From: Prunella strophiata
Taxonomy: Eukaryota; Chordata; Aves; Passeriformes; Prunellidae
Length of the DNA stretch: 64,000 nt
Direction of reading: 5' to 3'
Assembly (NCBI GenBank): GCA_036583965.1
Contig: JAZBQD010000014.1
Span: 41,216,990-41,280,989, forward strand
How positions within the stretch are numbered: position 1 is the first letter of the stretch; each line of letters opens with the position of its first letter. Positions 36,101-49,800 of this stretch are shown here, piece after piece. Below the pieces are notes generated by a model. That model saw nothing but the letters and a program-made list of their open reading frames with translations. It searched no databases and was not told the DNA's origin. The position numbers and the translations under genes were made by a program.

Positions 36101-38777
36101 CGAAGGTCTAATTCACTTTGACCAAGTATAAAGGCACATCATGTAATTCCTTTCTTCCTCTTGGAAGACTCAAAATAGGATTACTGACACAGAAGTGAGT
36201 CCTGAAAGATACTGCTCTATAAAAAGCAAAAACATATAAATTACGCTGTTAGTGTAATTAAAATTCCATTTGCACTATGGCCAAAAGTTATTACTAGGTC
36301 AGTAACTAAAGAGAGGTTTTTATAGTCCTGGAACCTCCATCTGAGAAAATTATATTGTAAATATATTGGAGTTGTTACATCATTGAAATCAGATTTGGAG
36401 CATTGCTAAGTCAGTAGTGAGATGACTAACATAATCTGTCAAAACTAATATTAATTCAGTATTTATAATTAATTTGATTTTTGTTGCTGGGTTTGGTTTT
36501 TTAGTTGTTTTTTAGTTTAAATTTCATATGTTGTGCTGCCACATTCTCCTGGGAATCCATTATCTGTATTCACAGTCACAGTCATGAGTTGGACTTCCAC
36601 TCAGCATCTCTTCTGTTACTACCTTTTTTCATTGTTTATAAGGGAAACCTCTGTGACTGACTTACTCTGGATGACTAAACACCTACATGACTAGAGCTAA
36701 GTGAAATGAATTCTAACCAAAGTGATTGCATTTCTGTTTTAATTACTTCAAAAAGACAGTCAATAGAATATCTAACCTAAAAAGGTTGTCACTCTGCCCA
36801 AATTGAAGCGCACCGAAATGAACTGTTGATGGCTAAATTGAAAATGCCAGTGATCCAGTCTGAAGAATTAATCAGATTTAACAATAAGTTGATTGAAGTT
36901 GATGAAAAATTCTGCAGACCTGAAAAAAAAAAAAATACCAAACTAATAAACCTTTCAAAAAGCCCAAACTAAAACCTTCTGCCATTAAAGAACTAGTTTT
37001 AATAAGCTCAGCTAAACCCTTTATAAGTCAAAGCCTTCACTCCCTACACTGCAAGAGTATTGATAAACTTATTAACTAATTTCTAACCACTCACACCATC
37101 TCTTAAATTTTAGCACTACTCCTTCATATTTAAGTATGGTGACAACTTACAGATGCTGATATTTTAACTCTTTTTAGACCAATATTGAACAATTTTTGGT
37201 AACATTAGCTTTCAACTACATCAACACTCATCTTCTCTAAAACTCACACTGAATAATTTTTTTTAAAAAGAAGACTTCCCAGAATAACAGAAGTCATGTA
37301 AATTTGGAGCTATTTGTTTGATATGTATTTGAAGAATTCTGATGTTTGGAAGTGGGGAGTTATAGATTCATGCAATTGTAATATTTATGAATGGAAGAAC
37401 TAAGGTTTAAGTCAGTGTTAATGGAGTTATCTGCACAGCTGTTGAACACTGCTTGAAAAATAAATAGCATAATCTTTTGAAAGCAGCAGATTTTCCATTA
37501 TCAATAATAACAGATATTCATTTTAATACCATTCTTTCAATACTAAGCTGCAGGAAAAAATATCAATTATGGGAAAAGCTAGCCTATTCTTAGGCTGCAC
37601 CACTAGTTAATATTTTCAAAATCTAAATTTTTATCTTTTTACATAAACATGTTATTTGGAAGTGGCAATATTAAATTCATTTATTGCTGAAGATACTATT
37701 CATATTCATCTCTGAGCTGAATATTTGACATTAGGAAGATGCAATACATTCCAATTGAAATTCTGCTGATATTTATTTCTGTAAACGTTATGAAAGTTAC
37801 TCAGGGCTCCTGCAATCAGAAGCCAACCCTTGGCTGTCTTCTCTGCTCCACTATTATGGCCCAGTGCAGTTTTTGTATATGTCTTACCACTCGTTTAAAT
37901 CCCGGCCCAAAAGAATCATCTCTCACATACTGAGAAAATATTTTTCTTCTATCCTCGTGCAACACATGACTCCCATGGGTGGAAATAGTTACTAATGTTT
38001 AAGTCTCACTGACAACTACTTAGATTATGTAATAGGAAGTAAACTGATCTGGATTCTGTTCCTAAGAGCATATGACAGGGAATATATAGCAGGCCAAGGC
38101 TGGAAAACAACTCCAGACTGCAGAAGTTTATACATGGTTCACATTTCATTTATTCCTGCCAATGTGGAAATTTTTACTAGTTTAAGATAGTTTTCTCTAT
38201 TACTAATAAAATGGACAAACTTAGGAATGCTTCTGATGACACAATCCTTTAGAAGTATGAGCTGGGAAAGTTAATGAATTATAAATCACCTTTTATCAAT
38301 GCTACAGTTATCTTACAAACTTCATAGAGAAATAAGTAAGTAAGGCAAGAAGGAAAAGGACAGAACTACCAAAACTTACAATGAGGAAAAGACCTTTTAA
38401 AAGAAATTACTTGGGGGCCACTGCATGTTGAAAAAAACAGCAAAACTTCTGCAATTCTGGGTATCCAGTATGAAAACCTCCCCAGAACTTAGGTAGTAAG
38501 TAAGAAGCTGTTTAGTTAATATAGATTTTAAAAGTTGTTCGAGAGTAGAGGAAGTAAGCCATCTATTTGTCTGAAATAAAACTAAAAACATATAGATAAT
38601 TGAAACTGCAAAATCCAATTGATTCAACTGTGCCTTTAAAAGCTTGATGCGTGAGGTCTTTCTGCCAGTAAGAGTTAAAATGTGAGCCAGTGATTCCAAA
38701 CACACTATAGCCAAAATGTAAATTAATCCAAAAGTCATTCTGGAATTACTAAAACATATTAGATTACACATTAGGTT

Positions 38778-38813
38778 AGAAAAAAGAAAGAGAGAAAGAG
38801 GGAAAGAAAAAAA

Positions 38814-38816
<3 letters not shown>
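38778..38816. repeat. Degenerate purine lead-in to the GA/AAAAG array
   Basis: A run of A and G only (AGAAAAAAGAAAG and similar), ended by TGT at 38814-38816 immediately before (GA)27. It may be older, decayed microsatellite. Confidence 0.8.

Positions 38817-38870
<54 letters not shown>
38817..38870. repeat. (GA)27 microsatellite
   Basis: Perfect dinucleotide array of 54 bp joined without spacer to the pentanucleotide array. Confidence 0.98.
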
Positions 38871-38874
<4 letters not shown>

Positions 38875-41170
38875 AAAGAAAAGAAAAGAAAAGAAAAGAA
38901 AAGAAAAGAAAAGAAAAGAAAAGAAAAGAAAAGAAAAGAAAAGAAAAGAAAAGAAAAGAAAAGAAAAGAAAAGAAAAGAAAAGAAAAGAAAAGAAAAGAA
39001 AAGAAAAGAAAAGAAAAGAAAAGAAAAGAAAAGAAAAGAAAAGAAAAGAAAAGAAAAGAAAAGAAAAGAAAAGAAAAGAAAAGAAAAGAAAAGAAAAGAA
39101 AAGAAAAGAAAAGAAAAGAAAAGAAAAGAAAAGAAAAGAAAAGAAAAGAAAAGAAAAGAAAAGAAAAGAAAAGAAAAGAAAAGAAAAGAAAAGAAAAGAA
39201 AAGAAAAGAAAAGAAAAGAAAAGAAAAGAAAAGAAAAGAAAAGAAAAGAAAAGAAAAGAAAAGAAAAGAAAAGAAAAGAAAAGAAAAGAAAAGAAAAGAA
39301 AAGAAAAGAAAAGAAAAGAAAAGAAAAGAAAAGAAAAGAAAAGAAAAGAAAAGAAAAGAAAAGAAAAGAAAAGAAAAGAAAAGAAAAGAAAAGAAAAGAA
39401 AAGAAAAGAAAAGAAAAGAAAAGAAAAGAAAAGAAAAGAAAAGAAAAGAAAAGAAAAGAAAAGAAAAGAAAAGAAAAGAAAAGAAAAGAAAAGAAAAGAA
39501 AAGAAAAGAAAAGAAAAGAAAAGAAAAGAAAAGAAAAGAAAAGAAAAGAAAAGAAAAGAAAAGAAAAGAAAAGAAAAGAAAAGAAAAGAAAAGAAAAGAA
39601 AAGAAAAGAAAAGAAAAGAAAAGAAAAGAAAAGAAAAGAAAAGAAAAGAAAAGAAAAGAAAAGAAAAGAAAAGAAAAGAAAAGAAAAGAAAAGAAAAGAA
39701 AAGAAAAGAAAAGAAAAGAAAAGAAAAGAAAAGAAAAGAAAAGAAAAGAAAAGAAAAGAAAAGAAAAGAAAAGAAAAGAAAAGAAAAGAAAAGAAAAGAA
39801 AAGAAAAGAAAAGAAAAGAAAAGAAAAGAAAAGAAAAGAAAAGAAAAGAAAAGAAAAGAAAAGAAAAGAAAAGAAAAGAAAAGAAAAGAAAAGAAAAGAA
39901 AAGAAAAGAAAAGAAAAGAAAAGAAAAGAAAAGAAAAGAAAAGAAAAGAAAAGAAAAGAAAAGAAAAGAAAAGAAAAGAAAAGAAAAGAAAAGAAAAGAA
40001 AAGAAAAGAAAAGAAAAGAAAAGAAAAGAAAAGAAAAGAAAAGAAAAGAAAAGAAAAGAAAAGAAAAGAAAAGAAAAGAAAAGAAAAGAAAAGAAAAGAA
40101 AAGAAAAGAAAAGAAAAGAAAAGAAAAGAAAAGAAAAGAAAAGAAAAGAAAAGAAAAGAAAAGAAAAGAAAAGAAAAGAAAAGAAAAGAAAAGAAAAGAA
40201 AAGAAAAGAAAAGAAAAGAAAAGAAAAGAAAAGAAAAGAAAAGAAAAGAAAAGAAAAGAAAAGAAAAGAAAAGAAAAGAAAAGAAAAGAAAAGAAAAGAA
40301 AAGAAAAGAAAAGAAAAGAAAAGAAAAGAAAAGAAAAGAAAAGAAAAGAAAAGAAAAGAAAAGAAAAGAAAAGAAAAGAAAAGAAAAGAAAAGAAAAGAA
40401 AAGAAAAGAAAAGAAAAGAAAAGAAAAGAAAAGAAAAGAAAAGAAAAGAAAAGAAAAGAAAAGAAAAGAAAAGAAAAGAAAAGAAAAGAAAAGAAAAGAA
40501 AAGAAAAGAAAAGAAAAGAAAAGAAAAGAAAAGAAAAGAAAAGAAAAGAAAAGAAAAGAAAAGAAAAGAAAAGAAAAGAAAAGAAAAGAAAAGAAAAGAA
40601 AAGAAAAGAAAAGAAAAGAAAAGAAAAGAAAAGAAAAGAAAAGAAAAGAAAAGAAAAGAAAAGAAAAGAAAAGAAAAGAAAAGAAAAGAAAAGAAAAGAA
40701 AAGAAAAGAAAAGAAAAGAAAAGAAAAGAAAAGAAAAGAAAAGAAAAGAAAAGAAAAGAAAAGAAAAGAAAAGAAAAGAAAAGAAAAGAAAAGAAAAGAA
40801 AAGAAAAGAAAAGAAAAGAAAAGAAAAGAAAAGAAAAGAAAAGAAAAGAAAAGAAAAGAAAAGAAAAGAAAAGAAAAGAAAAGAAAAGAAAAGAAAAGAA
40901 AAGAAAAGAAAAGAAAAGAAAAGAAAAGAAAAGAAAAGAAAAGAAAAGAAAAGAAAAGAAAAGAAAAGAAAAGAAAAGAAAAGAAAAGAAAAGAAAAGAA
41001 AAGAAAAGAAAAGAAAAGAAAAGAAAAGAAAAGAAAAGAAAAGAAAAGAAAAGAAAAGAAAAGAAAAGAAAAGAAAAGAAAAGAAAAGAAAAGAAAAGAA
41101 AAGAAAAGAAAAGAAAAGAAAAGAAAAGAAAAGAAAAGAAAAGAAAAGAAAAGAAAAGAAAAGAAAAGAA
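38871..41170. repeat. Giant perfect pentanucleotide microsatellite (AAAAG)460
   Basis: Every base in 38871-41170 follows a 5-bp period, AAGAA/AAAAG by phase; 2300 bp make 460 units with no interruption that I can see. The last few bases, 41171-41182, show one A missing and a drift to GAAGAGATG. One strand is all purine and the other all pyrimidine, and the motif is mirror-symmetric, the sequence requirement for intramolecular triplex (H-DNA). Because 5 and 3 are coprime and no phase yields a stop, plus frames read K-K-R-K-E and minus frames F-F-S-F-L cyclically. The large open frames here (38815-41217 plus, 38397-41204 minus) are artefacts. The array lies about 9.2 kb upstream of the SLC16A7 first coding exon. 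Confidence 0.98.
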
Positions 41171-44100
41171 AGAAAAGAAGAGATGTGTTAGCCCAGTGTC
41201 TCATTGAGGCAACTTAGCTCCTTTTGAGTATCATGGCATGGTGCTACATAAAATAAGTACACATATGATGTTTATTTTTCCAGTCTGTAACATAATGATA
41301 AAAAAATTCATTTGAAGTATGCACCAAAACTAACATAATTTAGGCTGTGGCAATGCTCTAACATAAACAAATAAAGGGAAGGAAGAATTTGTGATTGTAT
41401 TTGATTTCCATGGGAAGGAAGAGGATGTTTAATTACAAACTTACTATGTACTTTGTCCAAGTGTTAATGAGATGACCTGCTGGTATATACACAAAACAAC
41501 TTTAAAGACCAAGATGGTTTAATCAAATTCTGACACGTACTCCTCCACCCATTGTAAGAAACTGAGCATGGGGAGATCAAAAAACCTCTCTTGATTATTA
41601 CAGAGGACACTTTTTCCTAACACAGAAAGTACACAACATCCAAAGAGTACAACATATTGCTGTACCTCTTAAGAGAACAGTTCTACAATGCAACAGCAAA
41701 AACAATCTTCAACCAATTTTCAGCAAGCTTTAGAATTTATCAAGGGTTTTATGTAAATCATATTGTTTATACATGTATCATTTGTAACTTTTTTACTCTG
41801 CCACTTACTAACTCCTCATAGAATACCCAGAATATACACATGAAGGCAATGGTTCTGCTGTGGCACAGTGGCACTGAAAAGTTGTTTGGTGCTTTGTCGA
41901 TACACTCAAGGAGATGACCAACCACTGAAGGATTTGTGAAAAGTGCTACATCTTTCTGAAAACCCTCCCTTCTCATGCTGACATAAGAATTTCTGAAGAA
42001 TCTAGAAATCAATTTTTTCCCAATTTTTTGGTCATATTTTCCATATTTTAATCTCCTATTATAGATTTTCAATTTAAACCCAGCACTATGGATTTAATTA
42101 ATACCATCTATTTTTCCATTTAATTTAAGATGAGAAACATAAGCCTTCTGCAATATAAGCCTTTTGACCAGAATTTACCACCTATCTCAGCCTGGTATGA
42201 AAGTGCTCCTTTCAAAGGTTAAGACAAAAGGAACTCTTTTTCTTACTATGGACAATCCATAGGTCACTGCCTGGCTTGCAGACCCAAAAGGCAGACCTGA
42301 AAGCTGAAACCCTGAAGTGCAACAGCCTGTTAGTTATGGGATATGAACTTGCTCATGCATTAGCTGTGTTTTAGCTGGCAAATGTCTCATTTTGATTGAC
42401 AGAGAATATGGGGTAGCACTGCTTCATTGTCCAAAAGAAACCTGATAAATCCACTACAAGATTCATTTTTGTTGAGTTGTGCTGGACTCTTAACTGTGAA
42501 AGTTTTCCCACGTACCAAAGTGCTTTGCTCTACATAACCCCTTTTTGCCAAAGCCATACCTATGTAAATAGACTCACAAGCATCAGCTCTTAAAATTCTG
42601 CATCAACACAAGAAAAGCTTTACACTTCAGATTATTTTTCTTCAAACTGAGATAACATAATACTCCTTATTCTCATTATTGAGAATCTAGAACAACAGAA
42701 TTCAGATCCTCAGAATTTGACTATAATAGCTACATAGAAACAGTAGTAGAATTTTCAAGAATACATAGCAAATGAGACAAGAAATATAAAGATCTCTGTG
42801 GCATTTGCATCCTTGCAATTAGCAAAAGGGCACAAGAAAAATATTCACAGAAGGGACTTGTTAAGTCATATTTACCAGGAAGCTTAATAAATCAAGAGTA
42901 AACCACATCCAGTGTAGGGTAACAAGCACATCAATCTAAGAAATGAGTCTGTTGTCCCTTTCAGGACAGAAATTTAATTAGTTCAGAGGCAAAACACTGA
43001 GTTGTGTTTTTCCTTGTAAAAAGTAGATAGATATACACGTTTGGTTGTTCATGAACTCTGCTGAAAGCCTATGTACTCATAAGAGTTTAGACAACCTTTC
43101 TATATGCAAAATTGTTTGGAACACATAGAAACATGTACAGCACATTCCACACACGTATTAATTTTGTCTTGATAAGAAGACAAAGTGGCAGTGGAGCTGT
43201 GTAAATCTCAAGGTTTTTCATTGAAAAGCAATACAATGCTGGGATTCAGAGCCTGAGCATTATAGTCCCCTGAAGACCACTTGCAGTCTTCAAGACAGTA
43301 ATATTCTTCTTTGTGTACAAAAGAACTCTGGAGTTTGTGAGCTTTTCTAAAGCCTTTAAAGACACCTCTTTTACTTATTTTCACTGAAGTCTTAAACTAT
43401 TATCTACTTATGCATAGGTATGCATAGACTATGCATACACTTCCTATACATAAACTTCAACATACAGCCTGACTGATTTCAAAGAGGAGTAAATGGATTT
43501 GAACTCCATTCAAGTTTTATTTAGCTAGATCCTTTCTCAGTCAATAGCTGCAGATGAAACAACCACCACCTCCTGGGACAACTGGGTTTAATTACAATTT
43601 TGTTTCTCTGCAGATCCTTCTCCAAACACACTTTTCAATATTTCTCTTACTTCTCAAAATATTACTAGAGACACTGTGAGGTGTTCCTGAGGGGAAGTTG
43701 TTCTTGTAATCTGATTCAAACATAAAATCTATTTTATATTTAATCCCAGCAGTATTATTCTATTTTCATTATATTTTGCAATTTGAATATTAAACATGGA
43801 ATTTGGGTTTGTTCTTTTTCTTTTCTTCCCTTAAAGTTAAACATTGTGAGATTCATCAGTCAACAAAATGTTTATAAGAAAAAAGAAATATTGGGTAAAA
43901 TTAACTCTGCTCTAATGAGCTCCAAATAAATGTGTATGGCTTTTATGTATAGAAAAAGTATGGGTTGTTTCTTTCCTTTTTCCCTATTATAACTTACTGA
44001 TTCAAAAACCATGTCTGTAAAACGCCACGTGCATTTATTGCACCCTTTACATGATGAAAGAAGCATATGATGCAAAAACATATTTAAGCTGAGGGTTTGT

Positions 44101-45457
44101 GCCTGTGTATATCAGGACATGGTACAAAGTATGTAGATGAGAGTACCTATGGAATGAAATTTCAATGCACAGAGTTTTTTATTTGGCCTTTGTAGGAAAA
44201 ATTGTGAGTTTCCCCTGCCTAATAAAGATGACTGTTAAAAGATGCAGCACTGATAAATCTTGAATTTTTAGGAAGATAAAAAGGACAGTAACAGAATGTA
44301 CCTGTACACATGTAAAGCTAAAGCAATACTTCAGTAGATTTAAGGTTAAGACCGTGTGGTTACTTAGTGCCAGGCAGATGTATTTCAGACCAGTGGCAGA
44401 ATCACCTAATATAAATTTTTCTTTTATGAATACTCTGGTTTATCCTGATTTCTTAAAATATCAAGAAAAAAACTCTTCAGGAAGAATATACTATATTACA
44501 TCTATCTGCATTTTTCATTGCTATGGGTTACTTCTAAGTAAGTTTTGGAAAAGTCCATTTTCTGAGCCTTGAGTCACTCATATTCACCCTCTGCAACACA
44601 TTTATATCATTCACTGAAATTCACTGTATTTTGACTTCTGCATGAGGAATGCCTCCAAAGTTTATTTGAAAATATGCTAATGCAGATACTGTGGAATTAT
44701 TTAGTGTCTTGTTTATTTGGTGATTATAATAAAAACATATTTACAAGTTAACACAGTTTGAAAGAAAATCTTTACAAACAGTATCTTTCTCTAAAAACCT
44801 AAGACAGCAAAACAGGACAATATCCTCTATCAATAATGATTATATAATATCAAAAAATCACTCAAAATTGTGAAAATTACTTAGCCATAGTAATGATGAC
44901 ATAAGCTAAACAAAAAGGTTGTACTTAGGCCTCCCCCATAATCACATAAGGAAAAAACAACTTACCATTACATAGTTCACATTCCCAATATATGTAAAAG
45001 TCTTTATGATTAACCTATGCACACCTACACCTTGCTTCAATAAATTTTTTAGTCTGTTAAGAGAGCAAAGTGATGGTTTATTAACTTTAATATATCCTAC
45101 ATACCTGCTCTGATGTGAAATAATGTACTATCACCCTGCCATGTGCTGCCAAATAACTGCAAAATCATTGGTAATTGCCAATACAGCACTTGAAATAAAG
45201 TGCTTATTTAAGCACAGCAAAGATGGCTCTAGGGCATATTTGCATCATGGGACTGACATAAAATGGCTCCCTAACAATTTGAGATGGAGTCTTTATCCCT
45301 ATCAATCACAAAGAAAAGATGTATTTTATTAACAAAGCATTATCCAGAACAGAATTATTACCTCCATTCCAGGATATTACACTTCACAGAAGAATGTGCA
45401 TACAGGTAAATATTATATAATTTAATATAATAATTAGTCATAGATTTTTGTTTTATC

Positions 45458-45474
45458 TTTTTTTTTTTTTTTTT
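45458..45474. repeat. Poly-T run (T17)
   Basis: Uninterrupted T run with no transposon body recognised beside it. Confidence 0.9.
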
Positions 45475-46800
45475 CTATCAATGCTGAGGAGCTGAAAGTG
45501 AAAAATATGCAGTCTTTCTGAATTTCAACATTTATTTTCTACATAGCCTAATGTACCCAGCACAGGAAACATGGAGCAGAGAGATGTACCAAGTCTTTGA
45601 AAGTGTACATCAGTTCTTTCTTTTTGTAACATATTTCCACTCCAGTATGAGTTGATTGGTTTGTATCAAGTTGATTGACACATTTAATTCCTCCTTTTTT
45701 CAAAATTCTTTTTCATAGATTCCACTGTATTTATTCTTTTATCTTAATGATGAATTTTTCATTATCTGTACTTGTGAAGGTACCAATAATATTAAGTATA
45801 CATCTGAAAACTCTTGATTATATGCCTGCCATATAAGCACAATCTTCCAGTAAAGGCAATGACTTGGGTTTCTGGTGACCTGGACCCATTCTCTCACGCT
45901 GCATCAAAATTTTCTTGTATTTTTAGGCAAGACTTTAATCTCTCAATTCCACAAAGAGCTTAATAACATGCATATATCCATTTGTATTTCAAACAAAACA
46001 TTTAGGCTCAAGACCTTTGCAAGCTGGTTGTTGATTACAGTTGTCTAATGCCTGTAGAGGAAAGACAGTCACTTCAGGAAAACCTAAAGTCTACATATCC
46101 ACCTCCAAAGTTGCAATTTCTCCTGCTCAGAGTACATTTTGTTAGTACTTGTATTTTTAGAAGCCAAGGAACACGAGAGCATTTTCTTCAAAATAGAACA
46201 ACTTTTTCAACTTCAATTGACAATGTCTTCCTGAATTGTCTCCGAATTAAAGTTCTCTCCAGAAAGGGAAAAGATGTTGGCTAAAATCTTCTTGCATAGA
46301 CTTATAAGCTTAAACATTAGGAAATGTCCTAATTATTGTCCAAGTGCCTTTAAGGAACTACCTTTGTCACTTAACAAAACAAAGTGTGGCATGCTATTTA
46401 ACACGTAATCTCTAAAATGTAGAACAGTCCAGACCTAAAAAATTAGCTCATGTTGTTTATTAATATACCAAACAGGAGCAAAACATCCAACATAATAAAA
46501 GCTGAGGCATTTCTGACCATGCTAGAAGCAGAACTTTAGCCCTATAAGTCAACTAAGAAAAGAAATTTAAGAGCCATCACTATTATACAGCAGTTCCTTG
46601 AGGTTCTGATTACTAGAGTTTATATATATGCTTATTTTTATTACCATATAACAAGCCTACATATGAAACTTATTCTCCTTTCTACATCAAACTTTATTGT
46701 AGTGAATTAAAGGATGATGAGATCTGGTCAAACACATCTCCAATGCAAATAGCAAACAAGACCATTTTCTCCAACTATGAAAACCTCACAGTTTAAGTGC

Positions 46801-46858
46801 CTCTCTCTCTCTCTCTATGCACATATATATGTGTATATATACACACACAGATATATGA
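46801..46858. repeat. Compound microsatellite (CT)8 - (AT)n - (CA)n
   Basis: (CT)8 at 46801-46816, then alternating purine-pyrimidine ACATATATATGTG, TATATATACACACACA. The alternating part has Z-DNA or cruciform potential. Confidence 0.9.
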
Positions 46859-49800
46859 TTGGTATTGCTGCTCTTTGTTCCAGCCATTATGGGAATTCGG
46901 TGATGAGGGGGAGCTGTTGTAGAATATATTGTCTATCAGCTTCTTCTCTCCTCATTCAGTTTTCAGTGGGAGCCTATGTATTCTACTCAATGAAAGGTCT
47001 CTAACACTGTATTATTTTTGCCCTTTGAAGCTGCATTTTGCACAGATCACTGTCACAACTTACTTAACCTATCTGCATTTTTAAAGCATTTATCACTGTG
47101 GCACTGCCACCAGAGTGGTGTCAACGATTAAAAAACAGCAGGCAGGCTGTCTGCAGGTAGGCAGGGGAATCTATGTGTTCAGAATACTGTAAGACCATGA
47201 AGTTTCTCTTGAACAATCAAGGGCAGCATAAAAAAAAATTAGGTTTTGCATAAAACTTTCCAAAATGAGAGTAGTAGTGGGGAATACCGAATTTCACATT
47301 TTTTGTAATGTATTTATTTTCCCTTATCCATGAAAAACCATCAGTGCTGTGTTTATACAAATAACCTTACCTCATTAGGGGAAAAGGTTATTTCAGAAAC
47401 TTCTCTTTCTTCCAAAATGAAATGAGATAAAATGAAAATTAAAATAAAATAAAATCTACAAAAACCATGCAAACTTCCTTCAACCCCACCCCCTCCAAAA
47501 AAAAATTATGAAACTCCCATTTTTTTAATGCAACTTTCTTATTTGATCTAGTACACTCATTCAAGATTTATAGATTAACTTTGCAGGGCAAAGTCTGGTT
47601 TTAGCTAAAAAAGAGACAAAAATCATTAAAGCCAACATTTCAGATGAGAAGTTTTAGTGATATGTGAAACCATTACAGATTAAAGCTAATACTCCAGTAT
47701 TTTAAAAAATATTCCCCTTTGTCTTCAGTAAAATATTGGCAATTTCAATGCCAATCATATTTTTAATTGCAAGTGAATGAAGCCTAGTAGCAGTGTTAAT
47801 TTGTTGACAGTATGCTAGCAACAGTCCCTCTGCAGTTCATCACACATTATTTCTCCTAGGCAAAAATTATATTCTCAATTATTCTGAATACAACAGATTC
47901 CTTCTTCAGTGGGCCAAGTGGAAATCCAACATTGAAGTCATTCTACTGGAAAAATATGACATTGATTTTGAAAATCTGGAATAAAAATGTAGCAAGAATA
48001 TTTTCTTTTTATTTATTGCAAATGAAAGAAGCAATCTGTAAAAAAAGTCCAATATTCATCCTGATATGTACTGATTTACTGGGAAAGTTGAAATCAATTG
48101 CTGGCTTTAGTGCTACATATCACTTAACTGAAACTATAAATGCAAAGTCCACATATTCAGCATTAATCAAGCTATTGCCTGTTTGCATCTTGCAGTATGA
48201 GCAAGTCCTTCTTTAAAAGACACACACCGAGAAAGAGGAGCAGATTACCATTCTTCTGTGCCAAAGCAGAATTTATTCATAAAAAAGAAAAAATTGCCAT
48301 GAACAAAACAGGAAAGCATTCTGAGGGATTAGCATTGCATACATAAATTTTTTGAAGGCTGGATTTCTTCATCACATTGATCTTATTTAAACAGTCTCTT
48401 ATTTCTCCAATATTTCAGTATTTGTGCTAACAACTCAAGGATCTCTCAGGAGGCCTCAGCTGAGATTTGGCATCACAGCATAACAAGGTCACCTTTTAGT
48501 CTCATGACCAGAGCTTTTGGTTCACCCTCACTGACCCTGCCTGTACTATATTCTGAGTTAAGTCATGCAAGGAGGTGGAAAGGATTATGCAAGAAAATGT
48601 GGGCAGGCTCAGTAACATGTATAACCTTATGCACTTCTTGGAAAAGAAGCACTCGACTCTCCCCTCTCAGCATGGTTTGCATATCTCTCTGGTGTTCAGT
48701 TGCTTTTTCTTTCAGTCCTTTTCTAGTCAAGCCAGATACAAATCCTGTGCTTTCACACAAAATTAGAGGCAAATTTCTTTTGCACGCTATGGCACAGTCA
48801 CAGGTATTTTAGAGAACTATTTGTGGCTTGCTGACAGCCTGAAGCACTTTTACCAATAGCCATTCTCACCTCAGCTGACCAGCACAGAACAACATGCCAT
48901 TTCTGGAGAAGAACTGCCATGCCAGAAAGCTTTCAACTGTGAAATCATTTAACAGATATAGGAAACAATATAACCAACTTGGACAAAACTGCTGGGTTTT
49001 ATTAGAAAAAAAAAAAATTATAAACACAGAATTTCAGGGATATTTAATAGTTGATACTTTCTTCATCAAGTGGTGTGAATAAACTCTAGATTTAGGTAAC
49101 AGTTTTCTTACTGTTTAATTTGTTTTCTGGCATCCAGCATATACCCAGTTCCTTCTTTACAATTATCAGATTTGTTATTTCCTGCAAGAAATACAGATGC
49201 ATGGGCATCTCCAAAACACTGCTAGCCAACAGAGTAGTATGAGCACAGCCACAGATCAGCTATAATGAAGAAACCACAGCAGCAAAGTTGTTTTTTACCT
49301 TGAACAATCAGATCCTGAACCAAATTAGGGAGGAATATCAAAAGGAGTTAATAACTAGGGCCAGAGCAGAGAAATATCTACCATAAATCTTTTTTCCTTC
49401 CCTCAATTTCAGAAGTCTTACACTTAGGGCAGGGGAACAAAGAGGGTAGCAAACCAACCAAACAGAATTATGTAAAACTTTTCACAGATTCTTTTAATAG
49501 CAGTTTCCAACAATTAAATCTATATGAAACTTGGGCTTTGGATTTATTTTTCTGCCAACATGTCTGAGACAAAAGTTGTATGAAACATTAATGTTGATGA
49601 CAAAGTAGCTGAAACTAAAAATTGAACGAAATAGGTAAACAAACAAAATCAATATGATTTTAAAACCTGTTGAATGAATTCTCCAGATTCATTCTATTTG
49701 ATGCATGTCTGTCTCAATCTGTGCATGCAAATGTTAAGAGAAGCTTCTCTAGAAAAAAAGTATTTTACAACTTGTTTAGGTTTCAATGAGGACTCAGAAA

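Larger units (their letters stand above)
29638..38777. other. 5' intron or upstream region of SLC16A7, no coding exon seen
   Basis: The acceptor at 29638 shows that the transcript continues upstream, so some or all of this stretch should be a 5' intron. I could not place the non-coding first exon. Contents: the 33.3-kb purine tract, the CR1 fragment at 35.6-36.1 kb and otherwise AT-rich unique-looking DNA. Confidence 0.6.

Noticed and set aside
38397..41217. 800- and 935-residue open frames, Lys/Arg/Glu-rich on plus and Phe/Ser/Leu-rich on minus
   Set aside because: Produced wholly by the AAAAG array: a stop-free 5-bp period keeps all six frames open. There is no unique protein sequence beyond short flanks.
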